From NCBI GenBank assembly GCA_963749535.1, contig CAVVNF010000014.1, forward strand, positions 1 to 64,000: a stretch of 64,000 nucleotides of DNA, written 5' to 3'. Source of the stretch: Chersky-299 sp963749535. Lineage in GTDB: Bacteria; Actinomycetota; Thermoleophilia; RBG-16-64-13. The position numbers and the translations under genes are program-made. Shown here one piece after another: positions 26,543 through 35,433 of this stretch. Positions within the stretch are counted from its first letter, which is position 1. Every line of letters begins with the position of its first letter. The notes beneath the pieces were generated by a model that saw nothing but the letters and a program-made list of their open reading frames with translations, ran no database searches and was not told where the DNA came from.

Positions 26543-28344
26543 AATACGGTGGATATACCGGCAAGTTCCTCACTGTCGACCTGTCCACCGGGACGTTCGG
26601 CACGTGGGACACCCCGGACGAGATGGCCGAGGAGTACCTTGGCGGCCGGGGCTTCATCGCGAAGATCCTCTACGATCGGTTGGCGCCGAAGATCGATCCG
26701 CTGGGCCCCGACAACATCATCGTCTTCGCCACAGGCCCGGCCACAGGCACGCTCGTCCCCACCGCGGGCCGGATAGCGGTCGGCGCGAAGAGCCCGCTCA
26801 CCAACACGATCTCGGCCAGCTACATGGGGGGCCATTTCGGTGGCACCCTCAAATACGCCGGTTACGACGGCATTATCATCACTGGCGTCTCTCCCAAGCC
26901 GGTCACCCTGGTCATCGACGACGCCAAGGTGAGCCTGCGCGACGCTTCCAATCTGTGGGGCAAAGAGACCAAGGAGTCCCAGGACATCCTTCGTGAAGAA
27001 TTGGGCGAAGGCTTCGAGCTCGGTTCCATCGGACCGGCGGGCGAGAATCTCTCGCCGATCAGCACGTTCATGCACGTGCAGCGCGCGGCCGGCAGGGGCG
27101 GCATAGGCGCGGTTTTCGGATCCAAGAACCTGAAAGCGGTGGCGGTGCGCGGCACGGGCGGTATCACTGTTGGCACGCCTGTCGCTGAGTTCATACAGGG
27201 CTGCCGGGAGATGCACGACATCATCATGGCCAACCCAGTGCGCCCGGCATTCCGGTTTGCCGGCACCACGGGAATGCTCCCGGTGGTCAACAGCATCATC
27301 GGGCTGCCGTACATGAACCACCAGGACGACCAGGTGCCGGACGTGCAACCCATCCACAACGAGACCATCTATCAGTACGTGAACAAGATCGAGTCCTGCG
27401 CGGGGTGCAATGTGTTCTGTGGCGCAGTGGTCGAGTTCGACCGCAACGGCCAGCACTATCGCACTGAGAGGCTTGACCACGAGTCCACCTGGGCTTTGGG
27501 GCCCAACTGCGGCACCGTCGACCTGCCGGCCATCATGGAAGCCAACATGCTCTGCGACTACTTGGGGCTGGACACGATGAGCACCGGCGGCGCGATCTCC
27601 TGGGCCATGGAGATGACGCAACGCGGTCTGCTCACCAAAGAAGAGACCGACGGTCTCGACTTCAGCTTCGGCAACGCGGACGTGCTTGCTCCGGCAATCA
27701 AGAAGATGGCGGCGCGCGAGGGCTTCGGCGACACTCTGGCGCTGGGCAGCCGCGGGGCAGCGCGCAAGGTGGGTAAAGGCGAAGAATACGCCATGCAGGT
27801 GAAAGGCCTGGAGATGTCGGCCTACGCCGTGCGGGCATTCACCGGGATGGGCCTTAGCTTCGCCACCACAAGCCGCGGCGCCGACCACAATAAGGCGTTC
27901 ACTGTCGCCGCCGAGTTCCTGGGCGTGCTCGGCAATTACGACCGCTACTCGATGGAGGGCAAGCCGCATCTGGTCAAGAGCATGCAGGACAGCACCGCCA
28001 TCATCGATTCGCTCATCATGTGCATGTTCACCGTGGACTTGGGCATCGGCATCGACCTGTACGCGAAGTGCGCGTCGCTGCCGACCGGCATGAAGTTCAC
28101 GGAGGAAGACGTGTACACCGTGGGTGAGCGCATCAACACCGTGGAGCGCCTTTTCAACATGAACGAGGGCATGGGCCGGGCAGACGACAACCTTCCCCCG
28201 CGCTTCGCCAAGGAGGCGGCCCCTTCAGACCCAGACGGCCACACCATCGACGTGCTCGCGGTGATGGACGAGTACTACGCGGAGCGTGAGTACGACGAGA
28301 ACGGTGCGCCGACCCCGGCCTTGCTGGCCAGGCTCGGGCTTTAG
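26539..28344 (+). CDS. Aldehyde:ferredoxin oxidoreductase family protein (AOR 1)
   Basis: A 601-residue tungsten/molybdenum bis-pterin enzyme. N-terminal marks are YTGKFLTVDLSTGTFGTWDT, EYLGGRGFIAKILYDRL and GPATGTLVPTAGRIAVGAKS. The 4Fe-4S motif is complete: ESCAGCNVFCGAVVEF (CX2CX3C), with a late Cys in SLIMCMFTVDLG as the probable fourth ligand. Further blocks are DTMSTGGAISWAMEMTQRGL and GLEMSAYAVRAFTGMGLSFA. It interconverts a carboxylate and an aldehyde with ferredoxin; the substrate is not known. It overlaps the ferredoxin before it and is followed by a MoaD-like protein, as is common for AORs. Intact. Confidence 0.93.
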   Translation: MKYGGYTGKFLTVDLSTGTFGTWDTPDEMAEEYLGGRGFIAKILYDRLAPKIDPLGPDNIIVFATGPATGTLVPTAGRIAVGAKSPLTNTISASYMGGHFGGTLKYAGYDGIIITGVSPKPVTLVIDDAKVSLRDASNLWGKETKESQDILREELGEGFELGSIGPAGENLSPISTFMHVQRAAGRGGIGAVFGSKNLKAVAVRGTGGITVGTPVAEFIQGCREMHDIIMANPVRPAFRFAGTTGMLPVVNSIIGLPYMNHQDDQVPDVQPIHNETIYQYVNKIESCAGCNVFCGAVVEFDRNGQHYRTERLDHESTWALGPNCGTVDLPAIMEANMLCDYLGLDTMSTGGAISWAMEMTQRGLLTKEETDGLDFSFGNADVLAPAIKKMAAREGFGDTLALGSRGAARKVGKGEEYAMQVKGLEMSAYAVRAFTGMGLSFATTSRGADHNKAFTVAAEFLGVLGNYDRYSMEGKPHLVKSMQDSTAIIDSLIMCMFTVDLGIGIDLYAKCASLPTGMKFTEEDVYTVGERINTVERLFNMNEGMGRADDNLPPRFAKEAAPSDPDGHTIDVLAVMDEYYAEREYDENGAPTPALLARLGL

Positions 28345-28371
28345 GCGGATCTGCGCAAGACGGGGAGCAGC

Positions 28372-28611
28372 ATGCGGCTGGGGGTCACTTTGTTCGGGCC
28401 TTACGCGAAGCTGCTCCCCCCTGGCAGTGAGGGGGGCCGGACTTCTGTTGAGCTGCGGGAGCCGGCCACTCTGGAGCAGGTGCTCGATCACCTGGGCGTC
28501 CCGGAGGGGGGGCGCACGTACGTGACGGTGAACGGTCGACGGGTCGAGTTGGCCAGCGCGGTGGCCGAGGGAGACGAGATACGCGTGATCGTCCCTTTGG
28601 GCGGCGGATGA
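28372..28611 (+). CDS. MoaD/ThiS-family sulfur carrier
   Basis: A 79-residue beta-grasp protein: VTLFGPYAKLLPPG at the N-terminus, TLEQVLDHLGVPEGGRTYVT in the middle, and the functional C-terminal Gly-Gly in VIVPLGGG. MoaD carries the thiocarboxylate sulfur for the dithiolene of molybdopterin. Its place 27 nt behind an AOR gene suggests a dedicated carrier for the tungsten or molybdenum cofactor. Intact. Confidence 0.88.
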   Translation: MRLGVTLFGPYAKLLPPGSEGGRTSVELREPATLEQVLDHLGVPEGGRTYVTVNGRRVELASAVAEGDEIRVIVPLGGG

Positions 28612-28643
28612 GGGGCAAGTGAGCGGATGGCGAGGAGTCGGGG

Positions 28644-29435
28644 ATGATCAGACAGGCGCGTAGCAGGGGCATACCTCTTTACTATCAGGTGATGCGGTCA
28701 TTGAAAGAGGATATCGTCGCCGGTCGGTTCGCGCCCGAAGAGCGGCTCCCATCGGAATTGGAGCTCACCGAGATGTTCAAGGTGAGCCGGGTGGTGGTTC
28801 GCCAGGCGCTTCAGATCCTTGAGGACGAAGGCCTTATCGACAGGCTCAAGGGAAGGGGAACTTTCGTCAACAAGGATGCGACGGCGGAGGAAGTGCCCGT
28901 CCTCTCCGGCTATATCGAGGACTTCTTGCGGGTGGGTCTTTCGACCAAGGCGAAAGTGCTGCAGTTCGGCATCGTAAAGGCCACGCCGGACCTCGCCACT
29001 GTTTTTCATGCCGACGAGGGCACCGAGCTCTTCTACGTCAAACGCTTGCGGACTGTGGAAGGGCGGCCCTTCTCGGTGGTGGAGAACTATCTACCGTACG
29101 ACGTTGGCATGCGCATCCCGCTGGTGCGCGTCGAGGATGAACCGCTCATGAGTCTCATCGAGGAGTACACGGGGATACCCATCGACTGGGCTACCCAGGT
29201 CTTCCAGGCCATTTCCGCGGACGCGGAGCTTGCCGGGCTCCTGGAGATCGACCCCATGGCTCCCATCCTGAAGATGAACCTTACCGCGTACACGGTCAAG
29301 GGACAGGTCGTGAACAACGCCAGTGTCTTCTACCGTTCCGACCGCTACAACCATCACGGCTATCTCCGCCGCCGCCGGGGAGAGGATGCCTTTGGGTGGA
29401 CTCCGGTAGAGAGGATCGTCCCGGAGACGCATTGA
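28644..29435 (+). CDS. GntR-family regulator with UTRA ligand domain (HutC type)
   Basis: A 263-residue regulator. The N-terminal winged helix (YYQVMRSLKEDIVAGRFAPE, then LPSELELTEMFKVSRVVVRQ) is followed by LIDRLKGRGTFVN and a C-terminal UTRA domain (FYVKRLRTVEGRPFSVVENY, SVFYRSDRYNHHGY). UTRA regulators sense small molecules such as urocanate, sugars or nucleotides. Being embedded in the run, it probably senses the pathway substrate or an intermediate and controls the promoters near 18.8 and 30.6 kb. Intact. Confidence 0.93.
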   Translation: MIRQARSRGIPLYYQVMRSLKEDIVAGRFAPEERLPSELELTEMFKVSRVVVRQALQILEDEGLIDRLKGRGTFVNKDATAEEVPVLSGYIEDFLRVGLSTKAKVLQFGIVKATPDLATVFHADEGTELFYVKRLRTVEGRPFSVVENYLPYDVGMRIPLVRVEDEPLMSLIEEYTGIPIDWATQVFQAISADAELAGLLEIDPMAPILKMNLTAYTVKGQVVNNASVFYRSDRYNHHGYLRRRRGEDAFGWTPVERIVPETH

Positions 29436-29519
29436 TAAGCCGGTTCTGCCGCACGTGTTGGAGGCGTCAGCGCCGGCGGTCAACTTCAAGATCGATCATC
29501 GACGGATGAGGAGGTTTGG

Positions 29520-30557
29520 ATGCGCGCACTACGTTTGATGGGTCCCCGTGAGCTGAAAATAGACGAGGTGCCCGAGCCCAAGATCACGGATGCCAAGAGC
29601 GCGGTCCTTCAAGTGACCAAGACCGCCATCTGCGGCGCCGATCTCATACCCTATTGGGGCTACGTGCCCGGATGGGAATGGGGCACCACGATGGGTCACG
29701 AGTTCGTGGGCGTGATCAAGGAGACCGGTCCCGGCGTCAGCCTCGTCAAGCCGGGAGACCGGGTGGTCTGCTCGTCGATGACCGCGTGCGGCGTGTGCTG
29801 GGCGTGCCGCCACGGGATGCAGCCGCAATGCGAGAAGAGGGCTTTGTTCGGCTTTTCGGGCGCATATCCGCGCCTGGACGGCGGGCAAGCGGAGCTGGTG
29901 CTCATCCCGAACGCGGACCGGGACCTTTGGATACTGCCGGCAGAGATATCCGACGAAGCCGGCGTCTTTGTGGCCGACATCCTCTCAACCGCTTATCGCG
30001 GCGTGCAGCGTGCCGACGTGAAGCTGGGCGACTCCGTGGTGGTGGTCGGCTGTGGACCGGTAGGCCTCATGTCGATCCTCACCGCGCGGCTCACGGCCGG
30101 CCAGGTGATCGCGGTGGACACCGTCCCGGCACGTCTGGAGCAGGCCAAGGCCATGGGCGCCATCCCAGTAGACGCGTCATCCCAAGACGCCGTCGCCGCG
30201 GTGATGGAGCTGACCGGAGGCCGCGGGGCTGAGGTGGTCATGGAATGCGCCGGCGGCGTCCCCGCGCTCACATCAGCGATGCAGATGGCGCGGGTGAGAG
30301 GCACAGTGAGCGTTATCGGCGCTCATTTCGAGCCCGATTTCCCGCTGGATGCCGGGGCTATGTTCGCGAAGGAGACCAACCTGGTCTTCTCCATCGGCGC
30401 CCCCACGGACGACAGGGAGAAGGTCCTCGACCTCATCCGGCTGGGCCGGATAGACCCAGTTCCGACGGTCTCGCACCGCATGTCTCTGAACGACGCTCCC
30501 GAAGCCTACAGGATGTTCGAGGCACGCGAAGCCACGAAGATCGTCCTGACCCCGTAG
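29520..30557 (+). CDS. Zinc-type medium-chain alcohol dehydrogenase
   Basis: A 345-residue MDR protein. Catalytic zinc ligands: Cys in KTAICGADLIPYWG, then GHE in TTMGHEFVGVIKETGPG. The structural-zinc lobe is partly kept in TACGVCWACRHGMQPQCEKR. The cofactor loop is VVVVGCGPVGLMSIL (GxGxxG), with an acidic residue next (VIAVDTVP), pointing to NAD(H). ATG at 29520 follows GAGGAGG. In the run it could oxidise or reduce the alcohol/aldehyde partner of the AORs. Intact. Confidence 0.92.
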   Translation: MRALRLMGPRELKIDEVPEPKITDAKSAVLQVTKTAICGADLIPYWGYVPGWEWGTTMGHEFVGVIKETGPGVSLVKPGDRVVCSSMTACGVCWACRHGMQPQCEKRALFGFSGAYPRLDGGQAELVLIPNADRDLWILPAEISDEAGVFVADILSTAYRGVQRADVKLGDSVVVVGCGPVGLMSILTARLTAGQVIAVDTVPARLEQAKAMGAIPVDASSQDAVAAVMELTGGRGAEVVMECAGGVPALTSAMQMARVRGTVSVIGAHFEPDFPLDAGAMFAKETNLVFSIGAPTDDREKVLDLIRLGRIDPVPTVSHRMSLNDAPEAYRMFEAREATKIVLTP

Positions 30558-30581
30558 GCGATCAGTGTACCTGTAGGGGTG

Positions 30582-30608
30582 TTGACTTCACTACCTGTGT
30601 ACTATATT
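30582..30608 (+). promoter_or_regulatory. Internal promoter candidate before the Fe-type dehydrogenase
   Basis: TTGACT (30582-30587) and TATATT (30603-30608) with a short 15-nt spacer, in an AT-rich stretch of about 50 bp that stands out from the GC-rich surroundings. ACCTGT occurs twice nearby (30570 and 30593), and the region has partly inverted AGGT/ACCT blocks to 30,633, possible GntR or other operator elements. It would drive the second half of the catabolic run. Confidence 0.45.
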
Positions 30609-30692
30609 TATATTAAAGTTAATACAAGTAGGTCTCTGAGCGTTATGTCACCCAAGCTTCTGTCTAAATCGCCCATACCTGAGGAGTAGCAG

Positions 30693-31845
30693 ATGGCCGC
30701 GAACGCAAAGTCCTTTTTCCTGGGAACCAGGCTCGTACATGGTCTTGGCGCTATCTCTGGGCTGGCCGGCCATGTCAAAGCTCTCGGTGGTACGAAAGCT
30801 TTCGTATGCACCGACAAAGGTCTCACCGGCGCCGGGGTCACCGAGCGGGTCACCGGCATTCTTGATGCGGGTGGCGTGCCGTACGTGGTCTTCGACGATG
30901 TCCCTGAGGATCCCGGTGTAGCCGTCGTGGCCACCGGAGTCGAGCTTTTCCTCGCGGAGAAGTGCGACGTGATGGTCGCCCTCGGTGGCGGAAGCCCGAT
31001 GTGCGCGGGCAAGGGCATCGCGCTGGTGGCTGCCAACGGGGGCACGCTTACCGACTACGAGGGATTCAACAAGGCTGCCAAACCGCCGTACCCGGTGATC
31101 GCCATTCCCACCACGGCGGGGTCGGGCACCGAAGTCTCCAAGGTCAACATCCTCACGGACGAGGCGCGCAACTTCAAGATGTCATTTCTCGATGAGCGCA
31201 CCTTCCCGAAGATCGCGCTCCTCGACGGCGAGCTGATGGAAAAGCTGCCCGCATGGCCCGCGCTCGTGGCCGGGATCGACGCTCTGGCCCATGCCCTCGA
31301 TGCCGTCTGGTCCGTGGGCGCCACCCAGATGTCAGATGGTCTTGCCATCACCTCGGCGGCGACCATCTTCGAGGCGCTGCCGAAGGCCGCGCTTACCGGC
31401 GACCTGGCGGCCAAGCAGACCATGCTCGAGGCCAGCTCGATAGCGAACATCGCCACGGGCACGTCGCTGCCGGGTCTGGCTCACGTCCTGTCTCAGCCCC
31501 TGGGCCGGCTATCACATGGCCCATGGCTTGGCCACCGGGATCATGCTCCCGTACACCATGGAGTTCAACCTGCCCGTAGCTTCGCAGAAGCTGGCCCCCA
31601 TCGCCCGTCTGCTCGGTGAGAGCGGCAGCGACCGGGAGCTGGCGGAGAGCTTGCTGGGCAGACTTTGGGACATGATGGACGAGGTGGGCCTACCGACTTC
31701 CCTCGATCCCACGGTAGTCAAAGAAGAAGACCTCCCCGTGCTGGTGGAGCAATGCACGAAAGTCGTCAACTACCGGCTGAACCTGAGGTTCGCCTCCCCA
31801 GCCGATCTCACGTCGCTGTATATGAAGGCGCTGGGAAAGGAGTAA
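30693..31845 (+). CDS. Iron-containing alcohol dehydrogenase (one frameshift)
   Basis: A group III Fe-ADH of about 383 residues: FFLGTRLVHGLGAISGLAGH, the NAD motif VMVALGGGSPMCAGKGIAL, PVIAIPTTAGSGTEVSKVNI, and metal ligands in AGIDALAHALDAVWSVGA and YHMAHGLATGIMLPYTMEFN. A +1 C near 31,505 breaks the frame inside LGxGYHMAHG, removing the metal-binding His from the first frame; the motif is intact after the shift. It reduces aldehydes or oxidises alcohols with NAD(P)H. It is placed 3 nt before the second AOR, so the two probably act on the same aldehyde. Confidence 0.9.
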
Positions 31846-31848
31846 TTT

Positions 31849-33729
31849 ATGGAGGCACAACCCGGCGGAGCCTGGTGGGGCAAAGTCTTGTTTGTCGATG
31901 TTGGGACCGGAGAGACTCGCGAGGAAGCACTCGATCGCGACGCGGCCCGCGACTTCGTCGGCGGGCGCGGTCTCGGAGCCTTCTATCTGTTCAAGCATCT
32001 GAAAGCAGGCACCGATCCACTGAGCCCCGAGAACCCGCTGATCTTCGCGAGCGGCCCACTCTCTGGCACTTCCTGCCCTGGCTCGGCCCGCGCAGCCGTG
32101 GTCACCAAATCGCCTCAGAGCGGCCTGTACACGTTCGCCGTCACCGGCGGCGATCTGGGTCCGGCACTGAAGAAGTGCGGCTATGACGTGATCATCATCA
32201 CCGGCAAAGCGGAAAACCCGGTGTATTTGGAAGTAGGACCCAACGGCGCGCGCATCCGGGATGCGGCGCACCTGTGGGGGCTGGACACGCAGGTAGCTCA
32301 GCAGATGATCAAGGAAGAGCGGCGGAACGACGACATCGCCATTACCTGCATCGGGCAGGGCGGCGAGAGACTGGTGCCGTATGCCTGTCTGATAAATGAG
32401 CGCCGCGCCCTCGGCCGGGGCGGCGCCGGTGCCGTCATGGGCTCGAAGAATATGAAGGCATTGGTGGTCAAGAAGGGCCCCAGCTCGCCGCCACTCGCCG
32501 ATCCCCAGGCTTTCCGGGAGGCATCGCGCAGCGCGACGGCTCAGTGCCGCAAGCACCCCTTCACGTCCGGGCCTCTTTCTTCGTTCGGCTCGGTGAGCAC
32601 GGTGGCCGTGACAGTGAACAGCTCCATCATGCCCGCGGACAACTGGCAGCGCTCGACGCCGGTGGAGTTGGGCAAGCAGCTGTTCGGCAACGTCCTTCGG
32701 GAGAAATACCTTCTCAAGGATGTAGCGAGCGGGGATCCCTGCACCTCGAAGTGCTCCAAGCTCACTGTGGTCAGGGAGGGTCCCTATGCGGGCTCCTTCA
32801 CGGAGGGGCCGGAGTACGAGACGGTCTACGCAGTCGGTACCGCTTGCGGCATCTTCGACCTCGGCGTGATAATCCACGCCGACATGCTGTGCGACCTCTA
32901 CGGGATCGACACGATGTCCGTGGGTGGCACCATCGCCTTCGCCATGGAGTGCTACGAGAAGGGCCTGCTGACCAAGGAAGACACCGGCGGCATCGACCTC
33001 CGCTTCGGCAACGCTGAAGCGATGGTGCAACTGGTACACGACGCTGCTTTCCGGCAAGGCTTTGGCGAGAAGATCGCCATCGGCAGCCGGGCGCTGGCGG
33101 CGGAGATAGGACACGGCTCCGAAGTCTTCGCCATGCATACCAAAGGCGTTGAGGTGGGGGGTTACGACCCACGCGGCGCCAAGGGCATGGCGCTGGTCTA
33201 CGGTTGCGGACCCCGCGGGGGCTGCCACCATGCCGGTGGCTACACCGTCACGGCGGAACTCACGAACCCAGCCATGGACCGCTATGCGGACTCGGGCAAG
33301 GTGCCCATCGTGACCTTCACCCGCAACCGTCGCGCCGCGGCCGCCGATTCCGGCGGCACCTGCGCGTTCCTGACCGTCGGCATGGACGACGCCGTGCTTG
33401 CGGGCATGATAGCCGCCGCGAGTGGCAACCCCATGACCGCCCCGGAGATGATCCTGGCCGGTGAAAGGATCAGCATGCTCGAGCGGGTGCTCAACGTTCG
33501 TGAGGGACTGCGCGCGGAAGGCGACGCGATTCCACCGCGGATGATCACGGAGAGCGTCCCGGAAGGGGTCACGGCGGGACACACCGTGGATTGGGACCTC
33601 ATGCGTTCAGAGTTCTATCAGATTTCCGAACTGGACCCGGTGACGTCGATGCCCACCAGAGAAAAGCTGGCCAAGGTGAGCATGGAGTGGGTGCTCGAAG
33701 ACCCCATCGTCGCCGGCCTGGTGAAATAG
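31849..33729 (+). CDS. Aldehyde:ferredoxin oxidoreductase family protein (AOR 2), altered Fe-S motif
   Basis: A 626-residue AOR paralogue: WWGKVLFVDVGTGETREEAL, FVGGRGLGAFYLFKHLKAG, RRALGRGGAGAVMGSKNMKA and GPRGGCHHAGGYTVTAEL. The segment matching the CX2CX3C cluster motif reads SGDPCTSKCSKL, so the first Cys is replaced by Gly. A late Cys is present in DSGGTCAFLTVGM. Either the cluster is bound differently or the paralogue has lost it. It is only about 25-30% like AOR 1 by eye, so it is an old, functionally separate copy. It follows Fe-ADH by 3 nt and precedes the UbiD gene by 11 nt. No frame breaks. Confidence 0.88.
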   Translation: MEAQPGGAWWGKVLFVDVGTGETREEALDRDAARDFVGGRGLGAFYLFKHLKAGTDPLSPENPLIFASGPLSGTSCPGSARAAVVTKSPQSGLYTFAVTGGDLGPALKKCGYDVIIITGKAENPVYLEVGPNGARIRDAAHLWGLDTQVAQQMIKEERRNDDIAITCIGQGGERLVPYACLINERRALGRGGAGAVMGSKNMKALVVKKGPSSPPLADPQAFREASRSATAQCRKHPFTSGPLSSFGSVSTVAVTVNSSIMPADNWQRSTPVELGKQLFGNVLREKYLLKDVASGDPCTSKCSKLTVVREGPYAGSFTEGPEYETVYAVGTACGIFDLGVIIHADMLCDLYGIDTMSVGGTIAFAMECYEKGLLTKEDTGGIDLRFGNAEAMVQLVHDAAFRQGFGEKIAIGSRALAAEIGHGSEVFAMHTKGVEVGGYDPRGAKGMALVYGCGPRGGCHHAGGYTVTAELTNPAMDRYADSGKVPIVTFTRNRRAAAADSGGTCAFLTVGMDDAVLAGMIAAASGNPMTAPEMILAGERISMLERVLNVREGLRAEGDAIPPRMITESVPEGVTAGHTVDWDLMRSEFYQISELDPVTSMPTREKLAKVSMEWVLEDPIVAGLVK

Positions 33730-33740
33730 GAAGGAGAGCA

Positions 33741-35337
33741 GTGGCCTACTACCGCGATTTTAGGGAGTACATCGCCAAACTCGATTCGATGGGCTTGGTG
33801 CGCCACATCTCCACTCCCATCAACAAGGACACCGAGCTCATGCCGCTGGTGCGCCTGCAGTTCCGCGGGCTTCCCATCGAGCAGCGCACGGCATTCGTCT
33901 TCGACAACATCCACGATGTGCTCGGCAAGCAGTACAACGGCTCACTTGCCGTCTGCGTGCTGGGCGGCAGCCGGCAGATCTACGCCGCCGCTTTGGGGTG
34001 CGAGCCGGCCGACATCACCAAACGCTGGGCCGAGGTGCACCAGAACTACATCGAGCCCAAGATGGTGAGCGACGGCCCCTGCAAAGAGGAGATCCACGTC
34101 GGCGACAATCTTCTTGAGCACGACGGCATCCTCGAGTTCCCGCATCCCATCTCCACCCCGGGCTTCGACCCGGCGCCCTACTTCACATCGCCTTACTGGG
34201 TGACCAAGGACCCGGAGACCGGGGAGCGCAACGTGGGCACCTACCGGGCCATGGTGAAGGGTCCCGCCCGCACGGGCGTGATGGCTCACCAGTCGCAGCA
34301 CATCGGCATCCACTTTCAGAAGATCCAGCGGATGGGCAAGAACTGGCTGGAGGCCGCGGTCGTTATCGGCTGCACGCCCGCAGTGGGACTTTGCAGCGTC
34401 TCCAAGGTGCCGTATTCGGTGGACGAGTACGCCGTGGCCGGCGGGATCGCGGGCGAGCCGATCGAGCTGGTGAAGTGCGAGACCGTGGACCTCGAAGTGC
34501 CGGCGACCGCGGAGATCGTAATCGAAGGCTGGGTGGACACCACCTTCCGCGAGAAGGAAGCGCCTTTCGGCGAGTACACCGGCTACATGGGCGGACGGGT
34601 GATAAACCCGGTCTTCAACGTGACCGCCATCACCCACCGCAAGAGACCCGTGTACCAGGCGTTCCTCAGCCAGTTCCCGCCCTCGGAGAGCAGCCTCCTC
34701 CGCAAGCTTGGCTACGACGCGGCTTATCTGAAGTTCCTGCAGCACGACTGCAACATCCCCGGGGTCCTCGACGTGCAGCTCCACGAGGCCACCGGCAGCT
34801 ACGGTCTCATGGTCATCCAGCTCAAGAAGACTCACCCTGCGCAGGCCTGGCAGGCGCTGAACGCGGCGGTGGGTTTCGACCCCACCATCGGCAAGGTGAT
34901 CGTGGCGGTGGACGACGACATCGATCCCGCCGATCCGGACGCCGTCAACTGGGCGCTCGCCTTCCGCATGCAGCCGCACACGGATTCCCGCGTGGTGACC
35001 CACAAAGCCTCGATCCTCGACCCGTCTTCGGCGCCTCCGGAAGCCTCGGTGGACGTCCAACGCTTCCCGCCCCCGGTGGGGACCTCGGGGCTGCTGATCG
35101 ACGCCACGCGCAAGTGGGGCTATCCGCCCACTTCGCTGCCGGCCAAGGAGTTCATGGAGAAGCGCCATCGAGCGTTGGAAGGCGGAAGGGCTGCCCGCGC
35201 TGACTCTCAAGAAGCCGTGGTTCGGCTACGAGCTGGGCCATTGGACCGACGAGGAACGAGAAGACGCAGCCAAGGCTATCAGGGGCGAGTACCTGGATAC
35301 CGGCGTGCGGCTGCAGCAGCATAGAGAGGATCTTTAG
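33741..35337 (+). CDS. UbiD-family decarboxylase 2 (catabolic type, one frameshift)
   Basis: GTG at 33741 follows AAGGAGAG. The protein shows VFDNIHDVLGKQYNGSLAVC, PHPISTPGFDPAPYFTSPYW, MVKGPARTGVMAHQSQHIGI, and the UbiD core EAPFGEYTGYMGG in place of the EGPFGDHTGYY of the first copy. A +1 C near 35,167 shifts the frame; the true C-terminus then reads AIERWKAEGLPALTLKKPWF, then GYELGHWTDEER, to TAG 35335-35337. This PW-GY-LG-W end is typical of UbiD enzymes acting on phenolic or aromatic acids. It requires prenylated FMN, whose synthase is not in the window. It likely decarboxylates (or carboxylates) a ring intermediate in this run. Confidence 0.9.
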
Positions 35338-35433
35338 GCAAAGAGGATATGTAGGCAGCGAGGATTGTAGGCGTGGCCTCCGCCGCACTCGGCCGGCGGG
35401 CGCTACCGAATCGGGCTAGTTAAGGAGAGTTTG

